In this document: piece after piece, positions 46,362 through 58,900 of the stretch
Layout: every line of letters starts with the position of its first letter
How positions within the stretch are numbered: the first letter of the stretch is position 1
From: Apostichopus japonicus
Lineage: Eukaryota; Echinodermata; Holothuroidea; Aspidochirotida; Stichopodidae
Assembly (NCBI RefSeq): GCF_037975245.1
Contig: NC_092581.1
Span: 16,433,303 to 16,497,302 of the forward strand
Direction of reading: 5' to 3'
DNA: 64,000 nucleotides
The notes under the pieces: generated by a model
What the model was told of the DNA's origin: nothing
The model's input: only the letters and a program-made list of their open reading frames with translations
Database searches by the model: none
Made by a program: the position numbers and the translations under genes

Positions 46362-47722
46362 AACTTTACTTCTGACAAGGACGAACACACAATTGGCTCT
46401 CAGATAGAGAACTGTTACGGTTCTCTTGAATGTGTTCTAAACCCTGTGGGTTGTGGCTTCTGGAAAGCGGGCCAGAATTTTTTTTTGGACTACGTTATAT
46501 TACCTGCTTATATATGGGACCGATTTGTGATTGTCAGTACCAACTGACAATCTACGTTCCGCTCTCTCTCTCTCTCTTTCGGTCGCTTATGTTTGATGTA
46601 TTACTAATGATTAAAAATCCCCCCCCCCCCGACTGATTAACTTGCATGTAGTTAAGCTGATCGAACCTTTATATGGGAGGGTCAGACGGCTAATAAAGGA
46701 TTTTATGATTGAGGGGCCAGGCCGGGGTAATTTCGCGTGACCCTAAATTCGCGTACTTGTAGTTGAACTGAAATATAGCCACTGCAGTTGCCGTGTTCAT
46801 AGGTCAAATTGGCACTTTTTCAATCGCAATTAAATCACATGTAGCTGAAGGATCATGATCGAAATAACCCATATTCTTGGTCAAGACGTCTTGGTCAAGA
46901 CGTTCGTTCTATATATAAATATCGTCGAATTAAAACACTAACTGAAGGCGCACTTCCACAAATCTGCATGTCAGGAGAATTAGCCTAGTTAAAACGATCA
47001 TTGACAGATTTTCAAAAGATGTAAGGGTACACTCATGTTAATTGTAATAGAGTTCTTTAAAGAACTCTTAATTGTTGTAACAGGCAAAGTAACTGCAGAA
47101 TACCAGGGTATTGAACAAGATTAACTAACCCACTGAACAAACTCAGCACGGCTCCCTTTACAATAAATTTATTTAATTCCCTTACTGTAGCGAATTACCC
47201 GTATATAATCCATACTGCAGTAAGTATAAAACATCGCGTTGTCTTTTTGGCGAAAATTACATAATTTTTTTATTTGTTTTTAAATTCATTGGCTGGAGAA
47301 AAATAAAACGTCCAGCATTTTGGGTTTTTCTCAGTCGGACCTACCAGAAATAGCAGCTGAAAATTGCTAAATTCCACCAAAGAACAGTTTAATCATTTCT
47401 TGCTATTCAGTCCGACTAATTGCCAACGCGTCGGTAAAAACATCGGACACCATGAATATTGCAACGAAATTGCAAACAGATGATTCCTAACAATGTGCAG
47501 GGTCAATTGTTGCAAACTAACAGCAAATTCTTATTTGGCTCTTATTCATTCGATTTGGCCTGTTGCGTAAAAGTAAAATTGGCAACCCTGGTATTAGAAC
47601 ACCTAGATCATTTTCTATGAACAACACTCATATTGTAGCCAGTGCCTATGTGACGGAATTGTGCGACTTTGGATACCGCCTTACTCTAATCTGAAGGAAA
47701 CGTTTCCACCAAATCAGTTATT
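46362..47722. other. Upstream region of LYRM2
   Basis: About 1.4 kb without coding sequence; CT microsatellite near 46562-46578 and a poly-C run near 46620. Presumably contains the LYRM2 promoter, but no element could be identified with confidence. Confidence 0.5.
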
Positions 47723-47764
47723 ATGACAACTAGATTACCACCACATGCGCTCAATTTGAAGAAG
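47723..47764 (+). CDS. LYRM2: LYRM2 exon 1
   Basis: ATG at 47723; 14 codons (MTTRLPPHALNLKK) ending AAGAAG|GTATGT in phase 0. The RLPP and LK positions agree with vertebrate LYRM2, supporting this start even though the exon is too short to detect on its own. Confidence 0.88.
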
Positions 47765-50128
47765 GTATGTTTTGGTACTTTTAACACCATCTCGATTGTT
47801 TAATTTGAAACTTGGACTAGTTGTGTAATGTTCATATCTATCTGATAACCAGTTCCACGATAAAAAAAATGTCAGTGTGACTGTGACGGTATCCTAGGTC
47901 CATAGTACGTTAATGGTGCTACAGGGTAGGGCGTTGCCCAAAATAACTAACAGAACCAAGAAAATATGGACCGTAATGCGCTCTGGTTAGGCCCAAACGT
48001 ATGTGTTTACTTTGGTTATTCGATAGGTATTTCATGCAAGAAATGTACAAACAAAATACCTTGATATCATAAGTAACACAAGAAACCCATAGTAGGCTTA
48101 ACATGGGAAGCTCAGTTCCCATTATCACTCTGTTACACGCTAATTCATATCCTTTCGTGATTGACAGGTCCTCCATTGAACGCATAGATATAAGCCAAAT
48201 GTGAAGTTTTCCATAGTAGCCCTTAACTTCTTGTTGCACTCATTGTCTGAGTGATGATACATGTATCGATGTGAACTGCAATTTTCTATTATCTTTCAAA
48301 CAATCAAACTGCTGATGGAATGCATGTAGCATCTATCAGGATTGTATCTTTGTATATGGACACAAGCAGCAGAAGATTCGCTGTTCCCTAGCAACACAAG
48401 TCTCTATGCCGTACATACACGCAACAAGCACCTAACAGGATACCAGTGATCCCCATACTCTATATGGCCCTGCAGTGTGCATATAGAAGGGTCCATGCAG
48501 AAAAGATATCTCTGACAAATGGAAGTAAATTTCAACCTCCATTATCAATCATTATCTCCAAGCATGCAATCTTAAATTATCATCATTTCAAACTCATAAA
48601 ACTACTGGCAAAATTATTACTATGTATATCACCATGGAGCAAGCCACATGATCCTCCATGTATAATACATTTTCTTAATAACATTTTCTTACTGTGTAGT
48701 GAGATATCCAAGTTAATGTACATGTATATGTCGTTGGATGCATGCAACCAGATGAGAAGCCTACAAAACATACCACATGTTTACTTTATATAGTGTCACA
48801 ACAGTTGAACTGAAACAATGCTTAGTATTGTCCTAAATTTGTAACAGTAGTGAGCACCCCTGTTATGGTCTAGTGCTATCAGCCCATCACTAGTAATACC
48901 ATTTATTCAAAGTCAATATTTCAAAAGCAAACTTGAATAAACCCCAATGACAGCATTCTTATCTCAAGTTTTAGTTACTGAGCACATGGATCTGTACTGT
49001 AACTATCATTAGAATCGGCTGTAATGTAGGTTAGGAATTTTGAACGCTAACCCTGACACAGCCAGACCCGATACTTCCTACAATCTACAGTTAACCTAAC
49101 CAGCACTGGCATACTGGCAATACTTGTTACATTTCCAAAACCCGTTCAATATTATACCTGCTTACTTTAAATCTTAAGTTCTCTCATGTTAAACAATCTT
49201 TGCCCAGGTTTGTATGTTTTCACAAACCAGTATATTACATTTATATAAGTTTAGTAATAAAGAACAGTTGCTATAAATGTCTATAGGTGTAAAGTTTTCT
49301 TACTACATTCTTTTATTAATGAGTTTTTCGTATTCCACAGTTTCTCCTCAGACAGCAAGTGATTAAACTCTACAGGGATGCTTTCAAGGTTATTCGTACA
49401 GTAGAAGAAACCAATCAAAAGGCTGAACTGACACTCTGGACCAGAGAAGAGTTTAAAAGGAACAAAATGCAAACTGATGAGGTAACAATGTATTGCTGAT
49501 ATAGTTGTTGTAAAGAAAATATTTGTAGAAGATAAGTGACTTGTTAGTAACTTGTACTGGTGGGGAGGGTAAGAGAATAGCATCACATATATAGCATGAT
49601 AGGGACCATTATCAGCAAACACATTGTAGCTTCATAATTGTGTTTTCTTTGGTATTTGGTATTGCTTTATGTTTCATGTAATAATATTTACATTTAACAT
49701 CCTCATTGCGAATTTTCAATAACATCTTTTCCGTTGTCGTAGTTAAAATTCTTTAAAAATTCATTCAAACCAAAGGCCTAGACAGCTTTGAAATGAAAGT
49801 TTAATATGGTGACGAGCCCCTAACCCTTAATCCTCTATTTAAATTATCAGTGTTTAAAAGCGGCTGCATATGTGAGCTATACTCTACTCTAGTCTTTTCT
49901 TTGTCGTTTTATTGGTCAATCAACCATTTTATTGACAAAGGTTCTCACTGTAGTCAATTCATGAATTAAGATAATAGTTTGTAATATTTATAAATTTATA
50001 CCTGAGTAGCCATTCATTATTTAATGAGTAAAACTTTTTGAAATTCACAGGCAGCAATTAAAATGTTAATTATGCAAGGAAGGCAGACTCTGAATGAAAT
50101 GCAGCAGGCTGTGAATATGGCTAAATGA
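47723..50128 (+). CDS. LYRM2: LYRM2, LYR motif-containing protein 2 (three exons, complete)
   Basis: Exons 47723-47764, 49341-49481 and 50051-50128 join in phase 0 to an 86-residue protein; vertebrate LYRM2 has 88. The N-terminus MTTRLPPHALNLKK resembles the short basic start of LYRM2. Next come LLRQQVIKLYRDAFKVIR with the LYR signature, WTREEFKRNKMQTDE, and a C-terminal helix IKMLIMQGRQTLNEMQQAV. Family knowledge: LYR (Complex1_LYR) proteins are small mitochondrial factors that bind acylated acyl-carrier protein, and LYRM2 is linked to respiratory complex I assembly or activity. Role here is inferred from orthology. The gene is divergent from ARFGEF3 and convergent with the astacin gene. Confidence 0.95.
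47765..49340. other. LYRM2 intron 1
   Basis: About 1.6 kb; no recognised exon or repeat. Confidence 0.65.
49341..49481 (+). CDS. LYRM2: LYRM2 exon 2 (LYR motif)
   Basis: 141 nt (47 codons) between TTCCACAG and GTAACA. Carries the L-Y-R tripeptide, the downstream EEFKRNK block and the following acidic TDE that define LYRM2. Confidence 0.96.
50051..50128 (+). CDS. LYRM2: LYRM2 exon 3
   Basis: 78 nt from acceptor TTCACAG to stop TGA (50126-50128). Encodes IKMLIMQGRQTLNEMQQAV and the terminal NMAK, equivalent to IRMMITQGNMQLKELEKTL of vertebrate LYRM2. Confidence 0.95.
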   Translation, partial: AAIKMLIMQGRQTLNEMQQAVNMAK

Positions 50129-52717
50129 TGATTACGTATGAGCTGAAGAAATCAGCCTTGCAGGTGAGTCAGATGAAGGCTTGTGACGGTATTTAACATG
50201 GAAAACATTGGGAGAGTCACAACATTTGTCCAGACTTCAGAAATATCCTTAAAAATAACTAAACTATTCCATGGAATTTCATTGTCAGATATCTTGTTTC
50301 TATGAACACAAGAACAGGGATTTCCCACAAGCAGATTAGAACTTACTGTTATACTAGTAACTCATAAAGGTACTCCTCCAAAGGGATGCCACATATTTAT
50401 AAATGTAAACTATATTACAAAGCCATGATAGTAAATGAAACACATGTCTCTAAAAGCTATCTATACAACTGTTTTGTTCCTCTTGGTCATTCAGAGTGGG
50501 TTATGCTTCACATGTAACATTAACTTCCTGGATCACCAGAAAAAAAGATTGCAGACCACTGCTGTACACACTCAGATGCCAGCCCTCTTTTTCTGGAAAA
50601 ATATAAATGTATATTGCTCATCTAGATATTTTGATGGTTGAAAATTTTAACATTTTATTCTCATTCTTTAAACACTAAACTATCTTTGATTTGTAGGGTC
50701 TATGATGAACATGCTAGTATCGGAGTGATGGTGATGAAGGTAACAATACAATCTCTAACGGTCAGCTTGGTTCAGGATGAGACAAGGCTACCAGACTGGC
50801 TGGGGTTGTTTATTGGAGCTCTAACAGTCACCTTGGTTCATGATGAGGCAGGGTTACCAGACTGGCTGGGCTTGTTTAGTGGAGCTCTAATGGTCAGCTT
50901 GGTTCAAGAAGAGGAAAGATTACCGGACTGGCTGGGATTGTTGAGTAGAGCTCTAATGGTCAGCTTGGTTCAATGTAGTAGCACAAAGCAACGTTTCAAT
51001 GTTATAACAATTATTATTTATGTTTATAATTGCTGGACAGATGCTTGCAAACATTTTTCTTGTAATTCAGCATTTTATGTTGGGTGCTAATGTTTTGTCA
51101 TTTTGATCATGTTATATTCAGATATATCAGGGTACTCATCAATCTAACTGAAAGACATATTAAAAAATACGTTTCGTCTTTCCGGGTGAATTTTTTAGGA
51201 GAAATGGTATTAAACGGGTATCTTATCTTTAATTTAAAATGTTCAAGAATGGTAATATCAGACTGTAGCATATTTAAAGCAAAAGGCAGCTTTGATATGA
51301 ACCAGGTCTAAAGATCATCATTGATGGAGAAATTGGTGGGGAGGTGGGGGGGGTGGAGGGCAGGGTTCTGGAGAGAAAGATGTTTCCTGAGCAAACCATT
51401 GCAATTTTACTCAGGTAAAATATAGTCAAGCTACTATTTAGCATATATTAGAGCAGGTAGTAGTTTAATACTGTACATTTGTTTTGGTGACTTTACATGA
51501 CAGAGGAAAGGTGTATGGTCTTGCAAGCATCACAGAGAGGTGAGACATCATTTCAATATGTCCACTGATTTGGAACAATGATCATTACAAAAACATTTCC
51601 AAATTTGTCTTTTCTTTTTGTATTGAATACAAAATTATTATTGTTTTACCTTTCGTTACAAGAGAGGAAATGATATTTAATAATCATTTACGAAATCTGT
51701 GTGTATTTGCATATTGCATTGTCATCTTACAACTGATAACAAATTCAATAAGTGCAGTTATACGAATATTTCAGGAAGACAGTTACAGTACTTCTGCTTC
51801 TAGCTATGAAGTTATTAAGATTTTCATAAAGTTAAGTATATAATAAAGTGTGTAATGTCAGAAAGAAATTATTGAATATTGCATTACTGATATCTCGTAC
51901 CAATTCCCTTCAGATTGTACTGCTAGTAAACCTTAAATTTGCAATGCGGTCAAACACAGGGTTAACACCAACCTCTCATACCGAGAATTCCTCAATCGAG
52001 TAAAGTACAATTTCATCTCATTTCGAATTGCATGCGGTCAAATTGAAGAGACTCATAGTATTCAATTTCATGGATGATTTTGGAGGGTGTCCAACCACCA
52101 ACCCCCTCCATCGCCCCTCCCTATCAATTCACACCCTATCCCATAAAATGAATATGTAACCTTTACCAGATTAGATTTGTCCACATCATAGTTAGGTAGG
52201 TGGACAAATAGCCTGGGCAATATCTGATACATCTGATGTATGATTTGGTTTCCCATTCACTGTACCTCTAGCTTAGAACCGGAGTGACACATTGCTATCA
52301 TCTCTGGCGTTACACATTGTAGACTATAATACTGCTGAATAACTTTGACTTTTGTTTACACGAAAGCAAACTTGGAACCTACTTCATCCCGCAGCAGGTG
52401 GTAGGTCCGAGTGGATACATTACCGGGGTAAAAAAAAGAGCCCAGGCAATATTGGATAAAGAATATTGTATTTCTTATTTTCATAACATGAGACCCGGAC
52501 ATAATTGTCCTAAGTGATCAACCTGTCTTACAGTCTGGTTCCCCATCCCTCCCCCTTCACCGCCCAATATCCTAAAGGCACAACCTCGAGAGAATCCCCT
52601 AACATCTCAGTAAGCATTTACAATATGTAAAATATCAATATTTTGAGGTCGGTCGCATAAAATCCAGTCGTACATGGATCAGTTGAGATATTTGGTTAAT
52701 GACGACTACTTGCTAAC
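50129..52717. other. Region between the convergent LYRM2 and astacin genes
   Basis: Contains the 66-bp minisatellite (50750-50985), then about 1.7 kb with no recognised feature. AATAAA at 51842 is a possible but distant poly(A) signal for LYRM2. Confidence 0.5.
50750..50985. repeat. 66-bp minisatellite, 3.5 copies, open frame
   Basis: Copies begin at 50761, 50827, 50893 and 50959. On the plus strand each unit reads as 22 residues of the type SLVQDETRLPDWLGLFIGAL without a stop. The open frame continues on both sides (50638-51090), but no start, splice or homology supports a gene. Confidence 0.85.
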
Positions 52718-52980
52718 CTAACATAACTTTATTGGGCAATACTGCCAGCGAATTTTCTTGTGGTTTGTAAAACACCAAGGTTTTTTCCGTTTGCTATCCG
52801 GATTGCGGCAGTAATTATGTTCTCCGAGACCGTTCCGTTCGTTCTTGCGCGGTTTGCTACTATACTGTTCGTGTTTGTGAGGCCACTGAGCAGTCCATTT
52901 TTGACAGGTGATGAAATCGTCAGTATAGTTGATCTCGCCACGATATTCTTCCCCCTTTCCAGCTTCACTCTGGAAACATT
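52718..52980 (-). CDS. Astacin gene, kringle-domain exon and stop
   Basis: 263 nt from TTTCGTTCAG to stop TAG. One kringle with six cysteines (CFQ, TCQKW, NYCRNPD, PWC, QYC, KLC) and the diagnostic blocks WPHKHEQ, GLGEHNYCRNPD and KPWCF. The domain is complete and ends the protein. Confidence 0.94.
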
Positions 52981-55900
52981 CTGAACGAAACAGATGGAAC
53001 ATGTTATAACAATGAGGGTGGTGAAGGGGGTTGGGTGGGCTGGAAAAAATGTTCACAGGTATACGGGGGGCAATACTCATATAAGGATACATTGGTCTTT
53101 TGTTTTCATAATACGCCCCATCCCTTTTCATATAGCTGATAGGTTGTTAATAAAGCCTGTACTTCTGTCACGACATTTGGACTTGGCGAATTTAACACAT
53201 CTTCGAAGTAAGTATGAAGTACCGCAGAAATATCCGCTTTCACATTTTGTAGAGAATTTGCGAATCCAAAATGCATCCCTATACGTAGTGTACTGGGGAT
53301 GAGGTTTTGTACTAAATTGTCGCACCCCTTGAGCTACTAAAACAAACTGGGGTGGTTGATATGATTTAAAGGGGGGGGGGGAGGAGGAGACACAGGGTTA
53401 TAATAAAGGGAAATGTCATCGCCGGGTTGTAGCTAATACAATAGAAAACAAATGTGTGAACGAAAAAGTGTCACGAACTCCTAAACCGTACTAAGAAACT
53501 ACGTGGGTGTGGACATGAGATGTAGTGCCTCCGTGAATTATGACGTAAAGGGTCATATGTCAAAAACAGCATTTTGATCATTATTGCGCGTACGCAAATG
53601 ATAAAAATGGCTGAAACCCATGTGGGATATCAGACTGCAAGTTAAATGCATTAATGTAGAATGCTCATGGTCACGATCATAGCAAATATGAAGCTTTTTC
53701 AAGTTTGTGTGTTGTTGCGAGGGTTTTAAAGTTTGACCTAAGATAACCTCTGACCCCTACATAACATAATATGGTATTTGTTTTCACTGAGATGGATACA
53801 CAAATCAAGTATGAACATCATCAAAACTTTTGGATGTATCATGTCTACGAGGTTTTCACACTTGAATGTATACTACGGTGGATTTCTTTACCAAGTATGG
53901 AGCTCATTCAAGTTGTAATATTTGAGTTTATCTGGTTTTCAGACTTTGACCTCGGATGACTTTGGACCTCTACACAACATCACAGGGTCTCTGTATTCAC
54001 TAAGATGGATCAACATGTCAAGTATGAACTTCACCAATCTTCAGTTTTGTAGTAATCATGTCTACAAGTTTTTCAGACTTTGACCTAAAACGATTTTTGA
54101 CCACGACAAAAACCAACAGGGGTTTTGCATACTGTACACTAAGGTGCAGTATACTAAGTAAAATGTTCATCCCAGCTTGACATATTCACATGTTTCCAAG
54201 AATTTTATAGAATTTCTGTAATGCGGACTTCAAATAATACATTTGACCAATTTCAATAGGCTTCTCGCACTCTTCAAGGGAGATCTACATACCAAATATA
54301 ACGCTCAACCAATTAGTTGTCCTTCTCGAGTTATCATGTTCAAAATGTTTTCCGACTTTGACCTCAAATGACCTTTGATCTCCACCAATTTTAGTAGGCT
54401 TCGTATACTCACTAAGACACTTCCATGTACGACATATCAAGTTCAGTTATCATGTATTTTTGGAGTTACCGTGTTTACAAGCTCGCTTCATATATACACA
54501 CACGTCAACCTGACTGCCAAGTTTAATGTCTGCCTAGGTTACTGTCAGCCTAAGGCAAGTAACCGATAACAGTCAAAGGGATGGAATGTGTCCGGGAACT
54601 GGCAGATGGTTATACCAGGGAGTTGTTCCATTACAGCTCCCTGGCTATACAAAGGTTCAAAACGGGATGATTTCCCAGTAGAGAGATTGTTAATGCAGGT
54701 AGTTGTCCCATAACAACTCCCTGGTTAATGTAGGATAGCAGCTCCCTGTTAGGATAATGCACACAACACGTAAAAATACTGAAGGCAAGTTAATACCCAA
54801 TAGTTGTGCGTCAACATATATAGTGTTCGGATCAAGGGCGCAAATATTCGTGTCAATATTTACGACATGTCAATGTTGTAAAAGTCGTTGGCCTATATAA
54901 TCAGGTTTACACTGTCCCGAATAAATGCGGTTTCTCGGCAGCAGCAATAGACCTGACGATTTTGCATTTAACTGACATGAAGACAGAGTAACACCATGAA
55001 AGTACGTCGATTTTTATGGGTATCTGTACTAGAGGAGGTGCGGGGGGGGGGGGGGGGGGTTACTTGCACGGTATACGAGGCACCTTGAACACAATGACTA
55101 GGGCCTGTCACCCCGCAGGGGCCGACTGGTGATGAATTAAGACAATTGAGAGTACTGCAGAGGCCATCCCTTAAAGACGAACAGGAACTGACCTAAAATA
55201 ATTTCTTTTTGAAGGGAGGGCCAGGTCTTCTAATGGAAGCCCTCTTTGTCTATTCGAATATGTCGTCCAATAATCCATATTGTATTCGGTGACAAATTTG
55301 GTTCAACGTTAGGTACATTTATTCCCACAAGGTAACGGAAATACCAACCTTCTGACGGTGGTTTCTTCTGATTACATTCGTACATAGCATTGACCTGGGC
55401 GATGTCTAGGTCACTGAGTCTGTCTTTCATTCCTAACTCGGTGGACGGTATATCGCGATATTCCTTACGCACTTTCATGGTAGGTGCTCCGTTCTTTGTA
55501 AATGCCAAAGCGTCGTAATGCATCACACTATCGAAATCGTACGGATAGCCCAAGGATGTGATGTTCTCGATGTCGATTTTTTGAAAGTTCTCTGCTGCTC
55601 CGGGGGCGATGTTTGCTTTCACTACTTTGATGTATTTATCACGATCTCTCCGGCTCTGCATAGAAACAATGACAGGTCGTGACGAAAATTGCACCGAGCA
55701 TACGCACCTTATATACCATAACTATATAAAGAATATTCGATTGTTATATATCTATTTTAAAAGTGACATTGAAGGACAGATAAGTGACGTTTCTTAACGT
55801 GGGACAGGCCTGGTGAGATCAAGGGGCTACAGACTCGGGACCCTGCCTCAATAGGGGGTGTGTGTTGAGAGGGCCGGGGGGGGGGGGTGACATATAACGT

Positions 55901-58900
55901 ACTTATAAGATGTACACGGAAATGCTTAACTTAATGTTAGCGATGAAATACATTATACAGATATGACGACAACATATGGAATGTTTACATACCGGTATAC
56001 CGTACTTGCGTGGATCACGTGACATATTAAACTATAGTAGGCAGTATGCCAGGCTCTGGTCTGACGTAAAATTAGGCCTAGTTTCGGCTGCCGCTGGGAC
56101 AATCCCCAATTATAAAACTCAGACCTACATTTTTCACTCAACGTATAGCTGCCATAGCATTCACTCCCTCGATAACCGCTGGTTTGTATCATTGATCCCA
56201 TTCTGTTTTCTTTCACATACTGCATTCCATACTGCAGTGATATACGTACCTGTTCATGCCATAAGCCAACGGCGTGCCCGATCTCGTGTACAACTGTTCG
56301 CATTGTGTTACAAGTAAACCCGACGGACAGAATCTGCTCCCCGCCTTGCTTACCAATAAAGGACCAACACCTGTAATTATAGACAAAGAAAAGTTAATTC
56401 GTAGGACTAATGATGATGTATCAAAGCATGCGGGATGGGTCGGGTAAGAAGGTCACTCTAAGGGCGTGCATATAGCGTCTATGTACATCTCAACGGTAGA
56501 TACGGGTTTGTTCCGCACATATTAACAATATAATCATGTACTTACCGGCAACGGGGGTGCGGTGTGGATAATGTTCAATGCTGTACCAAATGTAAAATCT
56601 ATAAAATGATACACAAACGGGCGCAGTTTGGTGTCCCAGAACTGACTATATATATATTTATATATTGCCAGCCCACCTCACCCGCCACAAGTTCTCCCAG
56701 ACATATAGCAATCGCGATGCAATCTGGGCACAATTGCAACATTTTGCCATTCGGCCACTGAATCAGGCTAAATAATATTGAATCATATCAAACTGGTCAT
56801 TCCAGATGTGTCAACCTAGGATAATATACTTGAGAAGTTGAGATACTAATTAAGTTGCCGAGGATGAATATTCAAAGACAAAGGCCCTACCCTGGATAGA
56901 ATGCAAACCGAAGGTAGTCTTTCTTCTTATCAGTCTTTGCCACAAACTGGACGCAGGTTCTCCTTTCCCAATGTCGCATCCCCATTCGAATGACTGTTTT
57001 GTAATCGTCCGCTGAAACCAAGAAACATAATATGCAAATATTGATAAAATCACATATAGGCCATTTGCTAAGCATGTAATAATGTATTTATGAATCCAGT
57101 GGTTAAACTTATCGATCGGGGAGTTGATAGGGAGGGGTGATTGAGAGGAGGAGAGGGGGGAGGGGAGGGGGGGACGGGAACGAGTAGATGAAAAGAAGTA
57201 TCTTACGGTGTATTTCTATTATACATCACTAAACATACTATACTTTTAGCCTGTTATGATTTTGATGGTTTCATGGTTTACGTTCTAAGCTAGTTTAATC
57301 AGTGTTTTGACGTATCGTGGTTGAATTCAATCAGTTTTTTATCTTTCTCATTGTATCTTCATTTCGACCATTGTCTTTATCTGCCTTTATCGGGTTTCTA
57401 CTTTAATTGAAATTTAAGACGATACAAGCAGCTTGTTAGCGAGGAACATATGGCAGTGGTTCCTTGTTGTGTAGGCACGGCTTCTCATATCTGATGCCCG
57501 GCTTTGGGCCTACTAATGATTGGTATTTATGCTTTAAAATATAAAAAAATATAAATTTATCTTCGTTATAGCGCTACTATCAACTATCACCTTAGAAGGA
57601 AATATCTCAAAACGTATTTCTTTCCGGTGTTGTGATTGATTCAAATGTGTGTGCTGTTATACAATCAAGTGCATTACACGTACATGATGCTGGACTCTTA
57701 TGTTGAGTAACTTACGTATGTAGACCTATACATTGCGGGCTTTTCGAACACAAATTCAAGTCTACCTTATACACAAAATGATTGCTCCGAAAACGTCATG
57801 CTGGAACCTGAAGGGTAGTATATTCGTTCAACACTGTGGGTACATACAGGGGTAGGAATCGGGGGGGGGGGGGGGGGCAAGTGCCCCCTCACTTTTTTTT
57901 CCAAAATAGCATATGTGCCCTACTGGAAAATAAATTGTGCTCTTTTGATGAAGAACTGTCGTTTGGATATCTTAAGCCTTTGTTAATTTTAATATTTTAT
58001 TTTAATTATTCACGTGCACCATAAAAGTAATGATAGCATACTAACACATCTTATATATATGATATGGCCGGTGTGTACCGGTTTATAGCATAACGAGTGG
58101 TGGTTGTGGAATGAGATAGCGCCCCTCTGATGTTGTGCACCCCTCCACTTTTTGGAAGCTTCCTACCCCCCCCCCCCCTGGTTACATACACTATACATGC
58201 AATCATACGCTAAGGCACAATGATGATTTTGAATTAACAACGATAGTAAGGACGCCCTCATTTACCGAACTTAAGTAATATAGGTCATCCCCATAAATGT
58301 CGCCTTTTTTTTTTTCTTTACTTTTCTTTCACTTTTTTTTTCCTTATAGAAACTTGAAGGTAGGCCTACTTCAGATCCAAATTTATGATATTAAACATTT
58401 TAGAGGTAAACAGAACTTATTAACACAGGCATGTGATATTCTGTATCCTGGAAATTGCTTTAATCATACATTTTGACCTGTTTCCCCAAATGAAGGGTTG
58501 TCATGTGTTGTTATTGCACCTTTATTGTGTTGTGTAAAGCTTCAGATCTATATGAACAAACATCGCCAACGATATATTCGGATGTGGAAGTCCGAAGATT
58601 TCCGTTATAGCCTATATGCGAATCAAAGCATCCAATGAAACACCAAACACTATATAGGTGAGTGTTATGAAAATAAGCGAGGCTGCCAGCTAGCGTTCAG
58701 GTACTATGGTAGGCCTATATAAGCTTGCTTCCCTATCCTACAAAGTACGTTACCCTGGTTACATTCGTATGCATGGAGAATTTATACAATCCGCATGATA
58801 GGTTTAAAGAAATTGTTGCTGTTCTTAAGGATGAGGTTCCCTCCCTCTGAAAATGCAGCGGACCGGCTGGACAGCCAGCCAGTTGGGACAATTTCCTAAT

